This document shows positions 8,482 through 18,030 of a stretch of 64,000 nt of DNA, piece by piece (positions within the stretch are counted from its first letter, which is position 1; each line of letters starts with the position of its first letter). The position numbers were made by a program, and so were the translations under genes. Source of the stretch: Caballeronia terrestris (GTDB lineage: Bacteria; Pseudomonadota; Gammaproteobacteria; Burkholderiales; Burkholderiaceae); contig NZ_FCOL02000005.1 of NCBI RefSeq assembly GCF_001544515.1, forward strand, positions 124,001 through 188,000, given 5' to 3'. The notes under the pieces are model-generated. The model was not told the DNA's origin. It saw only the letters and a list, made by a program, of their open reading frames with translations, and made no database searches.

Positions 8482-9468
8482 TTAGAATTCGACAGGGTAG
8501 GGGGTGAACTCGCCGCTTTCGTAACGCTTGGGCAGATCGGGTGTCACGTTCTCCCAGACGAGCAGCATCGAACGCTTGGCGGAATATCCTTTGTGGCGAA
8601 TGTCGGCCGGCATGGCCGCGACGTCGCCTGCCTTCATGGTCACGCGCGCGCGCGGTGCGGCCGTGTTCTTGTCGGCCACGTCCCAGACGATCTGGTCGGA
8701 GAGTTGAATGAACCACTCGACCCGGTCGTTGCCGTGAAACACCGGCAGTTCGAACTCTTCGGTCGTCGGGCAACACAGGCTTTCCTTGCACACCGATGTA
8801 ACCGACGGATTCCACGTGACATCCGATCGCGACAAATACTTGAACAGACTGATCGCGTGCAGCTTTCCTTCGTGGCCGGGTTCAGCGAATACTTCCGGAT
8901 CCGCTTGTGATACGTCCGCGAAGTGGCGATTGACGGGCATGTCATCGCGCAGCGGTGAATCGCCCTCGAGTCCGGGCATGCGACGGGTCGCGATGCGGGT
9001 CCGTTCGATCGCCTGATCGTTGTCCCCATTCTTGAAGCCGAACGCGGAGCCGGTTTCCTCCGGCGCGGCAAACGGATCGAAACCTTCGTTGACCCAGTCG
9101 CTCAGGATCGCCTTGAACGTCGCCATGATGAGCGGAGTGTCGAACTGCTCGGTGTAGTCGATGCCTGCTTGCGAATACGACGCGTTGAACGCGCCCGCAT
9201 AGAAGTCGACGCGACCGTATTGGTTGCGCGTGCCGATGACGTCATCGAAGTTGACCCAGCCATAGAAGAAGCCCCAGGCAACGTCGCGCATCATGGCGCG
9301 GATGAAGTCGTCAGCCTTGATCTTGTGTGTGCGCTTCTGGCCATTCGCGGGCCATTCGATTGTGACGAAATATGCGTCTCGGCGCAGATCGAATTCGCCG
9401 AGCCGAAACGCACGATAACCCGTTACTGCATCGGGTGGGCTTGCCAGGACGGGATTGAGATCAGCCAT
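8482..9468 (-). CDS. Conserved cupin-like protein of an aromatic-degradation type operon
   Basis: A 328-residue soluble protein that I recognise as a conserved Burkholderia family but cannot name with confidence; relatives have sometimes been annotated as hydroxyquinol dioxygenase. Characteristic segments are MRDVAWGFFYGWVNFDDVIG, NEGFDPFAAPEETGSAFGFK and SVCKESLCCPTTEEFELPVFHGNDRVEW. The C-terminal third (PVFHGNDRVEWFIQLSD to KAGDVAAMPADIRHKGYS) reads like a cupin fold with possible metal ligands. TTAGGAGACAATTTCC precedes the ATG. It lies between a small cupin gene and wrbA, with gaps of about 33 and 49 bases, consistent with one operon. The function is inferred from neighbours only. Confidence 0.65.
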   Translation of the reverse strand: MADLNPVLASPPDAVTGYRAFRLGEFDLRRDAYFVTIEWPANGQKRTHKIKADDFIRAMMRDVAWGFFYGWVNFDDVIGTRNQYGRVDFYAGAFNASYSQAGIDYTEQFDTPLIMATFKAILSDWVNEGFDPFAAPEETGSAFGFKNGDNDQAIERTRIATRRMPGLEGDSPLRDDMPVNRHFADVSQADPEVFAEPGHEGKLHAISLFKYLSRSDVTWNPSVTSVCKESLCCPTTEEFELPVFHGNDRVEWFIQLSDQIVWDVADKNTAAPRARVTMKAGDVAAMPADIRHKGYSAKRSMLLVWENVTPDLPKRYESGEFTPYPVEF

Positions 9469-9501
9469 GGAAATTGTCTCCTAAGGAATATTGGCGCTGG
9501 A

Positions 9502-9999
9502 TTAGTGAAGGCAGATGTCGCGCCATTTCTCGACCGAGAGCGAACCGGCGACGGTTTGAATCAGCAGAACGCCAGGACGCGTGGCTCGAAAGCGATATGC
9601 CGAATTCGCAGGCAACAGCGCCTGGTGCCCGTGCTGGAGTCTGCACATCCCCATCCTGTCGCCTTGTGGCTCGCCTGCGATGGCGATCGTTCCGGCGCTG
9701 GCCGGCGGCACGATATCTTGCGCATTCTCGAGCGCTATAAAATCGATTTCGAGTTCGCCGTCTAGCAGAATGACGAACTCATCATGCGAAGCAGCGAACC
9801 AGTTCGACGAGCCTTCTGCGCGCACGGCTTCCAGCACGTATTGCATGTTCTTCGCGACGACGACCTTCTCGTAAGGCAATGCCTTGCTCGCGACCTCGAA
9901 TACATTTGAGAACGCGTAGTGCTTCACGTCGTCATCGATGATCTCCACGCCGCCCTTTTCAAACCGATCGAGCGACGCGAACGTCGTCTTATGGTCCAT
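9502..9999 (-). CDS. Small cupin-domain protein
   Basis: A 165-residue protein with a single cupin-like domain: NWFAASHDEFVILLDGELEIDF (first cupin motif) and CRLQHGHQALLPANSAYRFRA (second). The start at 9999 (MDHKTTFASLDRFEKGG) is chosen because AAGGAGACACC stands just before it; a longer frame starts at 10038. It is first of the operon with the 328-residue cupin-like protein and wrbA. Such pairs occur in aromatic or phenolic catabolic clusters; whether it is an enzyme or a ligand-binding protein cannot be told. Confidence 0.65.
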   Translation of the reverse strand: MDHKTTFASLDRFEKGGVEIIDDDVKHYAFSNVFEVASKALPYEKVVVAKNMQYVLEAVRAEGSSNWFAASHDEFVILLDGELEIDFIALENAQDIVPPASAGTIAIAGEPQGDRMGMCRLQHGHQALLPANSAYRFRATRPGVLLIQTVAGSLSVEKWRDICLH

Positions 10000-10403
10000 G
10001 GTGTCTCCTTGGTAATGGATATTCAACTTTCCCGACAAACCTGAGCAGCGCTTTCACGCTCACACTGCCGGCTTGATCCTGGTGCCGATTCAGAATAAGC
10101 GGAGTCATCCTGACGAACAACCTGTCAGCGTTCGGCGTTCGCAAACGCCATGATCGCGAACGACGAATTGAACCGCTCCATAGGCCGCCGTTATGCGTTC
10201 GTCAATTGGCGCCTTCCACGGGATTTGCCTGTATCGCCGCTGAAAAGCCCGACTGGTCCGTTCGGGATTCGCGAACGGGCTTCTCATTGCTTACTGGAAT
10301 TGCGCTGGATACTCTTCAGTCAACGCCGGCGCTCGTTCAAGTCGCAAATGTGTTTGGGGCAAAGCCGGTCCGACATAGAACCGAAATCATCAGGAGACGA
10401 AGC
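10000..10403. promoter_or_regulatory. Divergent control region between cupin operon and FAD hydroxylase
   Basis: 404 bases between divergent start codons with no convincing gene. It holds a short inverted repeat GGCGTT-CGCA-AACGCC at 10134-10149. The region is a plausible target of the LysR regulator encoded at 11643-12599, although no clear T-N11-A LysR box was assigned. Confidence 0.4.
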
Positions 10404-11615
10404 ATGGAAACAGTAGATGGAGTGGTCGTCATCGGAGGAGGGCCGGTCGGCCTCCTGACAGCGTTGAAGCTCGGCCGGGCAGGCATCCGTGTGGTGGTGC
10501 TCGAAGCAGAAGCTGGCGTATCGCCTTCACCGCGAGCCGTCGCCTACATGCCGCCGACGGCTGCTGCCCTCGATCGATTCGGGCTTCTCGAAGACATTCG
10601 ACAACGCGCGGTCTGGTGCCCTGAGTTCGCGTATCGGCATGGAGATGGAAGCCTGATCACGATGATGAAGTGGGATGCTGTTGCGAGCGACACGGCCTAT
10701 CCGTACATGCTGCTGCTCGGTCAGAATCACGTATCCAACATCATCGTCTCGCACCTTCGGACGCTACCGAACGTGGACATTCGATGGAATCATCGCGTCG
10801 AAAGTGTCGATCAGGACGAGAGCTACGTCACCATTGCGACGAACGGCCCAGGAGGCGTAACGCGACTGCGCTGCCGCTTCGTCGCGGCAACGGATGGCGC
10901 GCGCAGCACGGTTCGCGAAAAGATCGGCGCGACTTTCGACGGCTTCACGTGGCCGGAGCGGTTGGTCGCCAGCAACGTGTTTTACGACTTTAACCTGCAC
11001 GGCTATTCGAGAGCCAATTTCGTGCACGATCCGGTGGACTGGGCGGTCGTCGTGCAACTCGATCAATCGGGAATCTGGCGTGTTTGCTACGGCGAGGACC
11101 CGAACTTGACGGAGGCCGAGGTGCGCCAGCGTCTGCCGGAGCGCTTTAAACGGCTCTTGCCTGGTGCGCCGACGCCGGACCGATATCGTGTCGATCACCT
11201 TAACCCGTATCGGGTCCACCAGCGATGCGCAGCCGAGTTTCGACTGGGACGCGTCATTCTCGCCGGGGATGCCGCACACGCAACGAATCCGATGGGTGGT
11301 CTGGGGTTGTCGGGCGGTGTGCTCGATGCGGAACATCTCGGCGAAGCGCTGGTCGCCGTGATAAAGCAAAGCGCGCCCATGTCGGTGCTCGACGAGTATG
11401 CGAACGACCGCCGCAAGGTGTTTCTCGAGTTCACGTCGCCCACTGCGACGGCGAATTTCACCTGGATGAAGGAACGCGATCCGGCGCAACGTGCGCGCGA
11501 CGCCGAGATGCTGATCAAGGTCGGTTCCGACCGCGAGCAGATGCGCGGCATGCTGAATGATTTCGAGCGGCTCAATGGCCGGCGATTCGCCGAACCGCAG
11601 CGATTGGCCGCATAA
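10404..11615 (+). CDS. FAD-dependent aromatic-ring monooxygenase (phenol hydroxylase/PheA-TfdB class)
   Basis: Flavoprotein hydroxylase predicted to insert one oxygen into an aromatic ring using NAD(P)H. The protein has 403 residues from the ATG at 10404, which has CAGGAG upstream. The N-terminal Rossmann motif is VVVIGGGPVGLLTALKLGRAG, the middle motif AATDGARSTVREKIG, and the second FAD motif GRVILAGDAAHATNPMGGLG. This group A arrangement is standard. It faces the LysR gene convergently and is divergent from the cupin-wrbA operon, giving a compact aromatic catabolic module. The substrate is unknown. Confidence 0.85.
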   Translation: METVDGVVVIGGGPVGLLTALKLGRAGIRVVVLEAEAGVSPSPRAVAYMPPTAAALDRFGLLEDIRQRAVWCPEFAYRHGDGSLITMMKWDAVASDTAYPYMLLLGQNHVSNIIVSHLRTLPNVDIRWNHRVESVDQDESYVTIATNGPGGVTRLRCRFVAATDGARSTVREKIGATFDGFTWPERLVASNVFYDFNLHGYSRANFVHDPVDWAVVVQLDQSGIWRVCYGEDPNLTEAEVRQRLPERFKRLLPGAPTPDRYRVDHLNPYRVHQRCAAEFRLGRVILAGDAAHATNPMGGLGLSGGVLDAEHLGEALVAVIKQSAPMSVLDEYANDRRKVFLEFTSPTATANFTWMKERDPAQRARDAEMLIKVGSDREQMRGMLNDFERLNGRRFAEPQRLAA

Positions 11616-11642
11616 CATGCGAGAGCGGCGCTGCGTGCCTTG

Positions 11643-12599
11643 TCAGGTCGCAGAGCCGCGCTGATTGCGTTCGCCCTTCGTTTCAATCAGTCCAAGCGCA
11701 CGATCCCATTCCGGTTCCATGGGAAATTGCGTCGACAGAATGTCGAGGAAAAGTTTTACCTTGGCTGTCGAACGATGCGAGGTGGGATAGACGGCTGAGA
11801 AGAAGGGCGTGTCGGTGGTGTAGTCCTCGAGCACGCGAACGAGCCGCCCAGAAAGCAGATCGCGGGCGACCACCATCGTAGGCATATAGGCGATGCCCAA
11901 GCCGAGTCGGGCGAACTCCAGAAGCATATGAACGCTGTTCGATCGCAAGACGGGCGCGAGCGTGACCTCCACGCGTTTCTCGCCTTGATAAAACGACCAG
12001 CGGTTGCCCCACGGATAGTAGCGATAACACGTAAAGGCGTGCGCGCGCAGATCGTTTGGTTCAGCGACGGGTGGCATGCGGTCGAGGTAGTCTCGCGATG
12101 CAACGAAGACGCCGCGCATCGGAAAGAGACGCCGTTCGATCAGCGAATCGGAGGCAGGCGGGAAGATTTGCAACACGACATCGAATCCCTCCTGCACAGG
12201 ATCGACGACATGATCGTTTGCGATCACGTCAAACGAAATTCGCGGATGGGAGTGATGGAATTCGGCTATCACCTTGGGAAGATGTTCCAGTGCGAAGCCG
12301 TTCAGTACGCCGATCCGCAGAACGCCTGCCATTGCGGTTGACGTATCGCGCGAGCGCTGCGAGATCGATTGCATCCGATCGATTACGTCGTAGCAATCGG
12401 AGTAGTAGGACACGCCGACTTCGGAGAGCTTGACGGCCCGGCTGGACCGATGAAACAGAGACACGCCGAGGTGCTCTTCGAGTTGTTGAACACGCGTCGT
12501 GATTACGGACTTCGCAACGCCAAGCTGTTGCGCTGCCTTGGCGAAACTCTCGGCTTCAGCAACACGGACGAACGCCTCGATACTCAAGTAGATGTCCAT
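11643..12599 (-). CDS. LysR-family transcriptional regulator
   Basis: A 318-residue LysR regulator. The N-terminal winged HTH is seen at residues 1-60 (FVRVAEAESFAKAAQQLGVAKSVITTRVQQLEEHLGVSLFHR). The remainder is the substrate-binding effector domain (GVLRIGVLNGFALEHLPKVIAEFHHSHP). It resembles the subgroup acting on aromatic, quinone or pollutant genes, and sits between the FAD hydroxylase and an outer-membrane phenol-type channel, which it probably controls. It is divergent from the channel gene. Confidence 0.9.
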   Translation of the reverse strand: MDIYLSIEAFVRVAEAESFAKAAQQLGVAKSVITTRVQQLEEHLGVSLFHRSSRAVKLSEVGVSYYSDCYDVIDRMQSISQRSRDTSTAMAGVLRIGVLNGFALEHLPKVIAEFHHSHPRISFDVIANDHVVDPVQEGFDVVLQIFPPASDSLIERRLFPMRGVFVASRDYLDRMPPVAEPNDLRAHAFTCYRYYPWGNRWSFYQGEKRVEVTLAPVLRSNSVHMLLEFARLGLGIAYMPTMVVARDLLSGRLVRVLEDYTTDTPFFSAVYPTSHRSTAKVKLFLDILSTQFPMEPEWDRALGLIETKGERNQRGSAT

Positions 12600-12865
12600 A
12601 GGCCGTCTCCATTTTGTTGTAGGGCGTCGTTTGGTCTCCGACGCTCGGATAGTAAGTTTTATTCCTCAAGAATGCCATAGCTGAAAGGACGTCCGGAACG
12701 AAGTCATCGGGGTGGACGCGCGATAGATCAACCGCTCTGGTTACAAGGAATTGCTTCGTAAGCCGCGCTCTTGTCCGCGCGACGTGCGCTATCGCATGCG
12801 ATGCGGATCGAGGCGTAAAAGCAGCAACCCAAAGCAAATAAAGAAACTCGATATAGGAGATATTC

Positions 12866-13813
12866 GTGAAGTGGAAACCGTATTGCCGCTTTATATGCGC
12901 GATGATTGGCATGATCTCGGCCGCTCACGCGCTTGGGTATGACGAGCCCCAGGTCAATCTGGGCCTGACCAGTTTTCTCGATGGTGCGCCGCCCGCAGGC
13001 CCGGGTCTCTATATCGAGGAATATCTTCAGTATTACGCTGCAGATCGCCTCAACGACAACAACGGCAACAAGCTTCCGTTGCCCAGGCAGAAGGTCGATA
13101 TGATATCCAGCGTAACTCAGTTTCTCTATCTTTCACCGACCAGATTCCTCGGCGGAAATCCTGGCTTCGATTTGCTTCTTCCCGCTATCCTGGGACACGA
13201 CATCGATGACGGTTTGAACAATGCGGTGCTCAAAGGGCAGAGCGGCGTCGGCGACGTGATCTTTGGCCCGTTGCTGCAATTCGGGCCGTACGTCGGACCG
13301 AATGGGCCAATCTTTTCGCACCGCTTCGAACTTGACATCAGCGCACCGACAGGTGCCTATAATCACAACAATGCGATGAGTCCCGGCAGCCATTTCTGGT
13401 CGATCAACCCCTATTGGGCAGGCACCTTTTGGCTCACACCCAAGCTGACTGCGTCGGTGCGGTTCCACTATCTTTGGAATTCAAGGAACAGCGATCCGAA
13501 CGCTTCGTTCGGGCCGGACGTGACCAGCACTCAGGCTGGCCAGGCATTGCATGCGAACTTCGCGATTGAATACACGATCACACCGACGTTGCGGCTCGGC
13601 GTGAACGCGTACTGGTTCAACCAGATCAGCGACACGAAGGTAAACGGTAGTGACGCGGAGGGTCGGCGCGAGCGTGTTTGGGCGATTGGACCGGGCATGC
13701 TGTGCAGTTTCTCGAAGGACGATCACCTGTTCCTAAACGCGTATTTCGAGCAAGGCGCGAGAAACCGTTCAGAAGGGAATCGATTCGTCGCCCGTTATGT
13801 CCACCATTTCTGA
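12866..13813 (+). CDS. Outer-membrane transporter of the phenol MetA/SphA type
   Basis: A 315-residue beta-barrel protein predicted to bring hydrophobic aromatics across the outer membrane. A GTG start follows ATAGGAGATATTC. The N-terminus has a signal peptide ending near ISAAHALG. The body shows alternating hydrophobic strands with NNAMSPGSHFWSINPYWAGTFW and the C-terminal strand ends in phenylalanine (FVARYVHHF), as required for outer-membrane insertion. The family (Phenol_MetA_deg) is commonly adjacent to aromatic degradation genes, as here. Confidence 0.8.
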   Translation: MKWKPYCRFICAMIGMISAAHALGYDEPQVNLGLTSFLDGAPPAGPGLYIEEYLQYYAADRLNDNNGNKLPLPRQKVDMISSVTQFLYLSPTRFLGGNPGFDLLLPAILGHDIDDGLNNAVLKGQSGVGDVIFGPLLQFGPYVGPNGPIFSHRFELDISAPTGAYNHNNAMSPGSHFWSINPYWAGTFWLTPKLTASVRFHYLWNSRNSDPNASFGPDVTSTQAGQALHANFAIEYTITPTLRLGVNAYWFNQISDTKVNGSDAEGRRERVWAIGPGMLCSFSKDDHLFLNAYFEQGARNRSEGNRFVARYVHHF

Positions 13814-14259
13814 CGTCGGGGCGACAGGATTGATTGCGATTGTTGCCGCGAAATCAGCGGCTGCTCTCCGAGATGCGGCCGACGGACTTCGTTCGCGTTT
13901 TGACGGAGTATGCAAGCGCACGAAGGTGGACTTCAGGGCGCGTAGTTGTGTTCTCGAAACGGCGGCTCCTTGAAATTACTGTGGTGTCGCTCGAACCGCG
14001 GGTCGAGGATGTGCCTGTCTACGAGGCTACGCCCGAATACGACATTTCTATTGAGCCACTACAATCAAAACTTTCGCTAATTATTATTATGTCAATATCA
14101 GGAAATCATCCGCGACTCCCGTGATGTCTCTTCCCACACACCATGACGCAGCGCGCCCGTTCATGCGAGAAGCGCAGCATCCACGCCCGGCGGCAGCGCC
14201 CCTCGCCGGGCTTGCCCGACAGGTCCCGAAGTTCGTTGAACCCCGTCACGCGCTCCGCG
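13814..14259. other. Intergenic stretch without a supported gene
   Basis: 446 bases between convergent genes. A 96-codon plus-strand frame (13834-14124) has no recognisable domain and no good ribosome-binding site. The second half has an AT-rich patch around 14050-14105. No terminator with a clear stem and T-run was found. Confidence 0.4.
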
Positions 14260-16620
14260 TTACGGCTGACTCAGTCCTCGCTTGAGCACGTCAGCGCCAA
14301 ACCCAAGCGCCAGGAGCGCAAATACGGCTGTTCCCCAATCAAGCGACTGAATCTTCTCCTGCGCGCCGGCAATCAGGCCGATCCCGGCCAGCAAAATCGT
14401 CACGAGCATGGCGAAAAGTGACAACGACACGGAGGCCACGACGTAAGACTTCGGAGGCTCGATTTTGACCGTCACCGATGGCACGTCGACCAGTTTTTCG
14501 CCGCGATAATACAGACTTGCCGCGACAGTTATCTCTTCTTGCTGCGGCAACTCGCGCTTCATGAGGCGAGCCCAGAGGCGCCTGATCCGGTTCGGAGCAC
14601 GCTTCTCTTCAAAGAAACAGTTGGCCACCCAGTCCTGGCTTTCGATATCGCCACCCGTAACGTTCCAGGCACATTTGATACGGCAGCGTGCATCGGCTTC
14701 GTCGAAACCGGCCTGCTGCAGATGCACGCGCATTTCCACCCGTTGATAGGGAAGCGGCCTGGGTGGATCGATACTAATTCGGAGATCCGCCGGCCTGGCC
14801 TCTCGAAGAGCTGCGACGAGGTCAGCTTCGCTGACCCCCTGTTCGGCCTCGAGCACGATACCGCGAGCACGCCTGAGCGATTCATCAGGACCCGGACACA
14901 AAGCGGACAGCAGTTCGGCAGTCCGGGCGGAGCGACGATCCAGGACATCAGCGCTCTGCGCGCCCGCAAGCAGAAGCTTGAAATCGGCTACGACCTGGGC
15001 CTTGGCTACCGCCAGCGCGATATCAGCATATTCGGGAACGCTGAGTGCGGCTGGCGGTTGCAAAGGAACGGCTGAGAGCAACGCCTGCACCATCTTGTCG
15101 AAGTCCGCTTCGTGTCGTGCCGGATTGACGCCCTTGGATATGCGGTCGCGTACCATCGCTGCCCGTTCGAAGAGGGCTTTCAGCATATTTTCCCCGGGCG
15201 GGTGCGTCGCGGTGGCAAGCAGCCTCGCTGCCTGGTCGAGCGCTGCCTGTGCTACCTTGATGTCATCCTCGACAGCCTGCTGCCTTTCGATGACCTCGAA
15301 TACCGCTCGGCAGGCGGCGTGTACCTCATCTGCCTCCGGCACCGCCAAAGGTGTGCTGCGATTGAGTTTGGAAAGGTGATCGCCAGCGCTGGCGACCAAT
15401 GCGATACGCCGCTCCAGCCAATCCATCTGGGCTTCGAATTTCGGTAGCGCGGCCTCCGTCGTCGGATCGATCGGCCACAACTGGCGCAACTCCTCGCGCA
15501 GGCGTTTTTTCTCCACTCGCAGCAGAGCGAGCAATCGCGCCGGCACCAGCGTGTCGAGACCAGCCAACCGGCCTTCGAGAAGCGCCAGCCGCTGCTTCGC
15601 GGCGACCCGGCGGCGCTGCATCGGCAGCATATAGTGGATCGACAGCGACGCGGCAATGCCGATCAGTAACAGGAGAAATACGAAGAGAGTGTTCCATACG
15701 CCTTGCCAAACCGGATCGAATTGGCTTACCGCGGCTTGGACCTTGAAGATCCGACGCGGCAGCGCATAAGGCTCCAGATTTGCATCGGGTTCATACTCCA
15801 ACACCAGTTGTCCCTCGCGCGTGGCGCTGCGGAGAAAACCCGACTCGAGTCGCGAAATGTCGCTGTAGCACCTTCCGCGGGGAATCTGAAGCAACACGGA
15901 GCGATTCGGCCGCACGTAGGCTACATCGTTCACCGCGCAACCGGGCAGATCGAGCCGCCAACGAAACCGGTAGCCCATTGCATCCTCGTTGCGAAGATGC
16001 AGATCGAAGGATTGGCCTTTGACCAGGCGCAAGTCGAGCTTCTCGGGATTCGAGCCGTCCACTTTGATATGAAAGGGTGCGTTCAGGTTGACCGCCTGCA
16101 GGTCCGCCAGTTTCTCCGGGCCGTTGCGAAGCGTCGCCGTCGACATGCCAGCCTGCCACAGACCCGAGACATCGACCTTTACAGCGACGCAGCGCTGGTC
16201 GAGTTCGGTCGTGCCGTCGACCAAACCGCGCTCGGCGGCAGAATCAGCCGATAGACGTCGTGTTGTGTTAAGCGGGAACGGGGCATTGTTGTCTCCGAGC
16301 GCTGTGAAGTCGCTCAGTGTCAGCGCCAACTTCGATGCCACTGCGCCCTGATTGCACACCGTTACCTTACCCGCCGCCGTGCCGTCGGCCCCGACAATCA
16401 GCTTTGGCGGATCATCGATGCATGTCGCGCATGGCAGCGTTGCTCCCAATGCCGTACCCGACATCAGGGCGAGCGAGCTGAGCCCTGCGACAACCACCAG
16501 TCCGACGATCAGAACCATCACCGCGAGCCGGCGGGTGCGCAGCAGGGCGCGGTCGACCGGACTTTCGCGCATCACATCGACGACAATCCGGTCCTTGGCC
16601 TGGGTCTTGATCACTTTCAT
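14260..16620 (-). CDS. Large four-helix membrane protein of unknown function
   Basis: A 786-residue protein (start ATG at 16620, preceded by GAGGTGA; an in-frame GTG three codons earlier is possible). Predicted topology: TM1 about 30-58, a periplasmic Ig-like region of about 250 residues with several cysteines (PCATCIDD, DQRCV, PGCAV), TM2 about 312-335 (WNTLFVFLLLLIGIAASLSI), a long cytoplasmic helical section of about 300 residues likely to form coiled coils, a second beta-rich domain ending VTVKIEPPKSY, and TM3-TM4 at the C-terminus (SLFAMLVTILLAGIGLI; TAVFALLALGFGADVL). I do not recognise the family. It might be an envelope-spanning scaffold. Neighbouring envelope genes point the same way. 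Confidence 0.7.
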   Translation of the reverse strand: MKVIKTQAKDRIVVDVMRESPVDRALLRTRRLAVMVLIVGLVVVAGLSSLALMSGTALGATLPCATCIDDPPKLIVGADGTAAGKVTVCNQGAVASKLALTLSDFTALGDNNAPFPLNTTRRLSADSAAERGLVDGTTELDQRCVAVKVDVSGLWQAGMSTATLRNGPEKLADLQAVNLNAPFHIKVDGSNPEKLDLRLVKGQSFDLHLRNEDAMGYRFRWRLDLPGCAVNDVAYVRPNRSVLLQIPRGRCYSDISRLESGFLRSATREGQLVLEYEPDANLEPYALPRRIFKVQAAVSQFDPVWQGVWNTLFVFLLLLIGIAASLSIHYMLPMQRRRVAAKQRLALLEGRLAGLDTLVPARLLALLRVEKKRLREELRQLWPIDPTTEAALPKFEAQMDWLERRIALVASAGDHLSKLNRSTPLAVPEADEVHAACRAVFEVIERQQAVEDDIKVAQAALDQAARLLATATHPPGENMLKALFERAAMVRDRISKGVNPARHEADFDKMVQALLSAVPLQPPAALSVPEYADIALAVAKAQVVADFKLLLAGAQSADVLDRRSARTAELLSALCPGPDESLRRARGIVLEAEQGVSEADLVAALREARPADLRISIDPPRPLPYQRVEMRVHLQQAGFDEADARCRIKCAWNVTGGDIESQDWVANCFFEEKRAPNRIRRLWARLMKRELPQQEEITVAASLYYRGEKLVDVPSVTVKIEPPKSYVVASVSLSLFAMLVTILLAGIGLIAGAQEKIQSLDWGTAVFALLALGFGADVLKRGLSQP

Positions 16621-16698
16621 GCTGCTCACCTCGCGTTGAGCAAGCGAAGCCGTTACGAGACGTCATCATGCCGATCGCCAAAGGTCTTGCTAAAGGCC

Positions 16699-18030
16699 CT
16701 ATGGGAACGGCGGAGGACTAAAGACGGACATGACCTCTTCGAGCATCGCCTCGCGCCCGCCGCGCTGTTCGAAGCGCCGCTCGTCATAGCAGCCGAGCGG
16801 ATTGGCGAGCGCATTGATCAGGCAGCGGTTACAGAAGGAACAGGGATACTCGGGTTCCTTACCTTGCTTCAGAAGATGCGCCAGATCATGGTTCGCAATC
16901 AGCGGCCGCGCCATCGTTACGGCGTCGCAATAACCTTCCGTGATCACCTTGCGGATCAGATCGGCGCTCTGATAGCCGCCCGTGTTGAGCACAGGAATCT
17001 TCACGCTGTTCTTGATCGCGAGGCACTCGTTGGCGCACACGGCCTCGACCGCCCTGTCCTTCTTCGTGCGATTCCAGAATGCGGTGAAGACCGGCCTGAG
17101 CACCTTGAAGTGAAACAGCGTGTAGTTGAGGTAACCTCGCACGCCGCTCGACGCCATGCTGCCGTACCACCAGTTCGCTTCGTCCAGCGGGAACCCCCCC
17201 GACGGCAATTGCGGGTGCGGAAACGTGCTGCCTATCGAGACGTGCAGCGCGTCCGCTCCCGCCTTCTCGACGAGCTGGCAGATCGCGATCGATTCCGCGA
17301 GCGTGTTGCCCTTCTTCTCCCAAGGGTAGAGCGCGTTGTTGTTGTCGACGGCGTTGATCTTGACCTGCAGGTGAAAGTCGTTCCCGACTTCCCTGCGGAT
17401 CGAAGCGATGGTTTCGAGAAGGAAGCTCGCGCGGTTCTGAACCGAGCCGCCATAACTGTCCTTGCGGTCATTGATGGCGGAGCTCAGGAACTGCGTGAAA
17501 AGATAACCGTGCGACGCGTGCAGTTCGACACCGTCGAGCCCCGCCTCGCGTGCGCGACGCGCGCCGTCGGCGAAATGCTGCTGCGTCTGCTTGATCTCGT
17601 TGATGGTCATCGCCTGGCTCAGCAGGCCATGAAATGAATCCTTGCGACTCGTCGACGACAAGCCCTTGTTCATCAGGTTTTCGACACCGGGGACGTCGCG
17701 TTGACGCCCGGAGTGGCTCAACTGAAGGATGTACTTGCAGTCATATTCATGAACCTTCCTGCCGAGGGCGCGCCAGAAAGGGATCTTGTCATCGTGATCG
17801 ATCATTGCATAGTTAGGAAGAATCCGGCCGCGAACATGCACGGGCACGAACGACGAAATGATCGCGCCTATGCCTCCGCGGGCGAATTTCTCCTCCCAGT
17901 TGATACGCGCCTGATTGCCGTGGCCGTTGTAGTTGTCCCAGCGTCCGGATATGCTCGATCTGAACAAGCGGTTCTTTACCGTGAGATTGCGAAAGCGCAA
18001 TTCCTTGAAGATCACGTCGTCGTCGTTCAC
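16699..18030 (-). CDS. Old-yellow-enzyme family Fe-S flavoprotein lacking the C-terminal dinucleotide domain
   Basis: NADH:flavin oxidoreductase-type barrel of 443 residues. A GTG at 18030 is chosen as start because AGGAGGAGTC precedes it; upstream in-frame ATGs give longer, unlikely N-termini. Barrel motifs are GVELHASHGYLFTQFLSSAINDR and DSYGGSVQNRASFLLE. Near the C-terminus PCSFCNRC plus a cysteine 12 residues on matches the 4Fe-4S pattern of 2,4-dienoyl-CoA reductase and trimethylamine dehydrogenase. Those enzymes have another 250 residues binding FAD/NAD; here the protein stops about 40 residues after the cluster. The reductant must come from a partner protein. The substrate is unknown. 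Confidence 0.82.
   Translation of the reverse strand: MNDDDVIFKELRFRNLTVKNRLFRSSISGRWDNYNGHGNQARINWEEKFARGGIGAIISSFVPVHVRGRILPNYAMIDHDDKIPFWRALGRKVHEYDCKYILQLSHSGRQRDVPGVENLMNKGLSSTSRKDSFHGLLSQAMTINEIKQTQQHFADGARRAREAGLDGVELHASHGYLFTQFLSSAINDRKDSYGGSVQNRASFLLETIASIRREVGNDFHLQVKINAVDNNNALYPWEKKGNTLAESIAICQLVEKAGADALHVSIGSTFPHPQLPSGGFPLDEANWWYGSMASSGVRGYLNYTLFHFKVLRPVFTAFWNRTKKDRAVEAVCANECLAIKNSVKIPVLNTGGYQSADLIRKVITEGYCDAVTMARPLIANHDLAHLLKQGKEPEYPCSFCNRCLINALANPLGCYDERRFEQRGGREAMLEEVMSVFSPPPFP

Noticed and set aside
13834..14124. A possible 96-residue protein between the outer-membrane channel and the large membrane protein
   Set aside because: No domain, weak ribosome-binding site, and AT-rich 3' part; not enough support for a gene.
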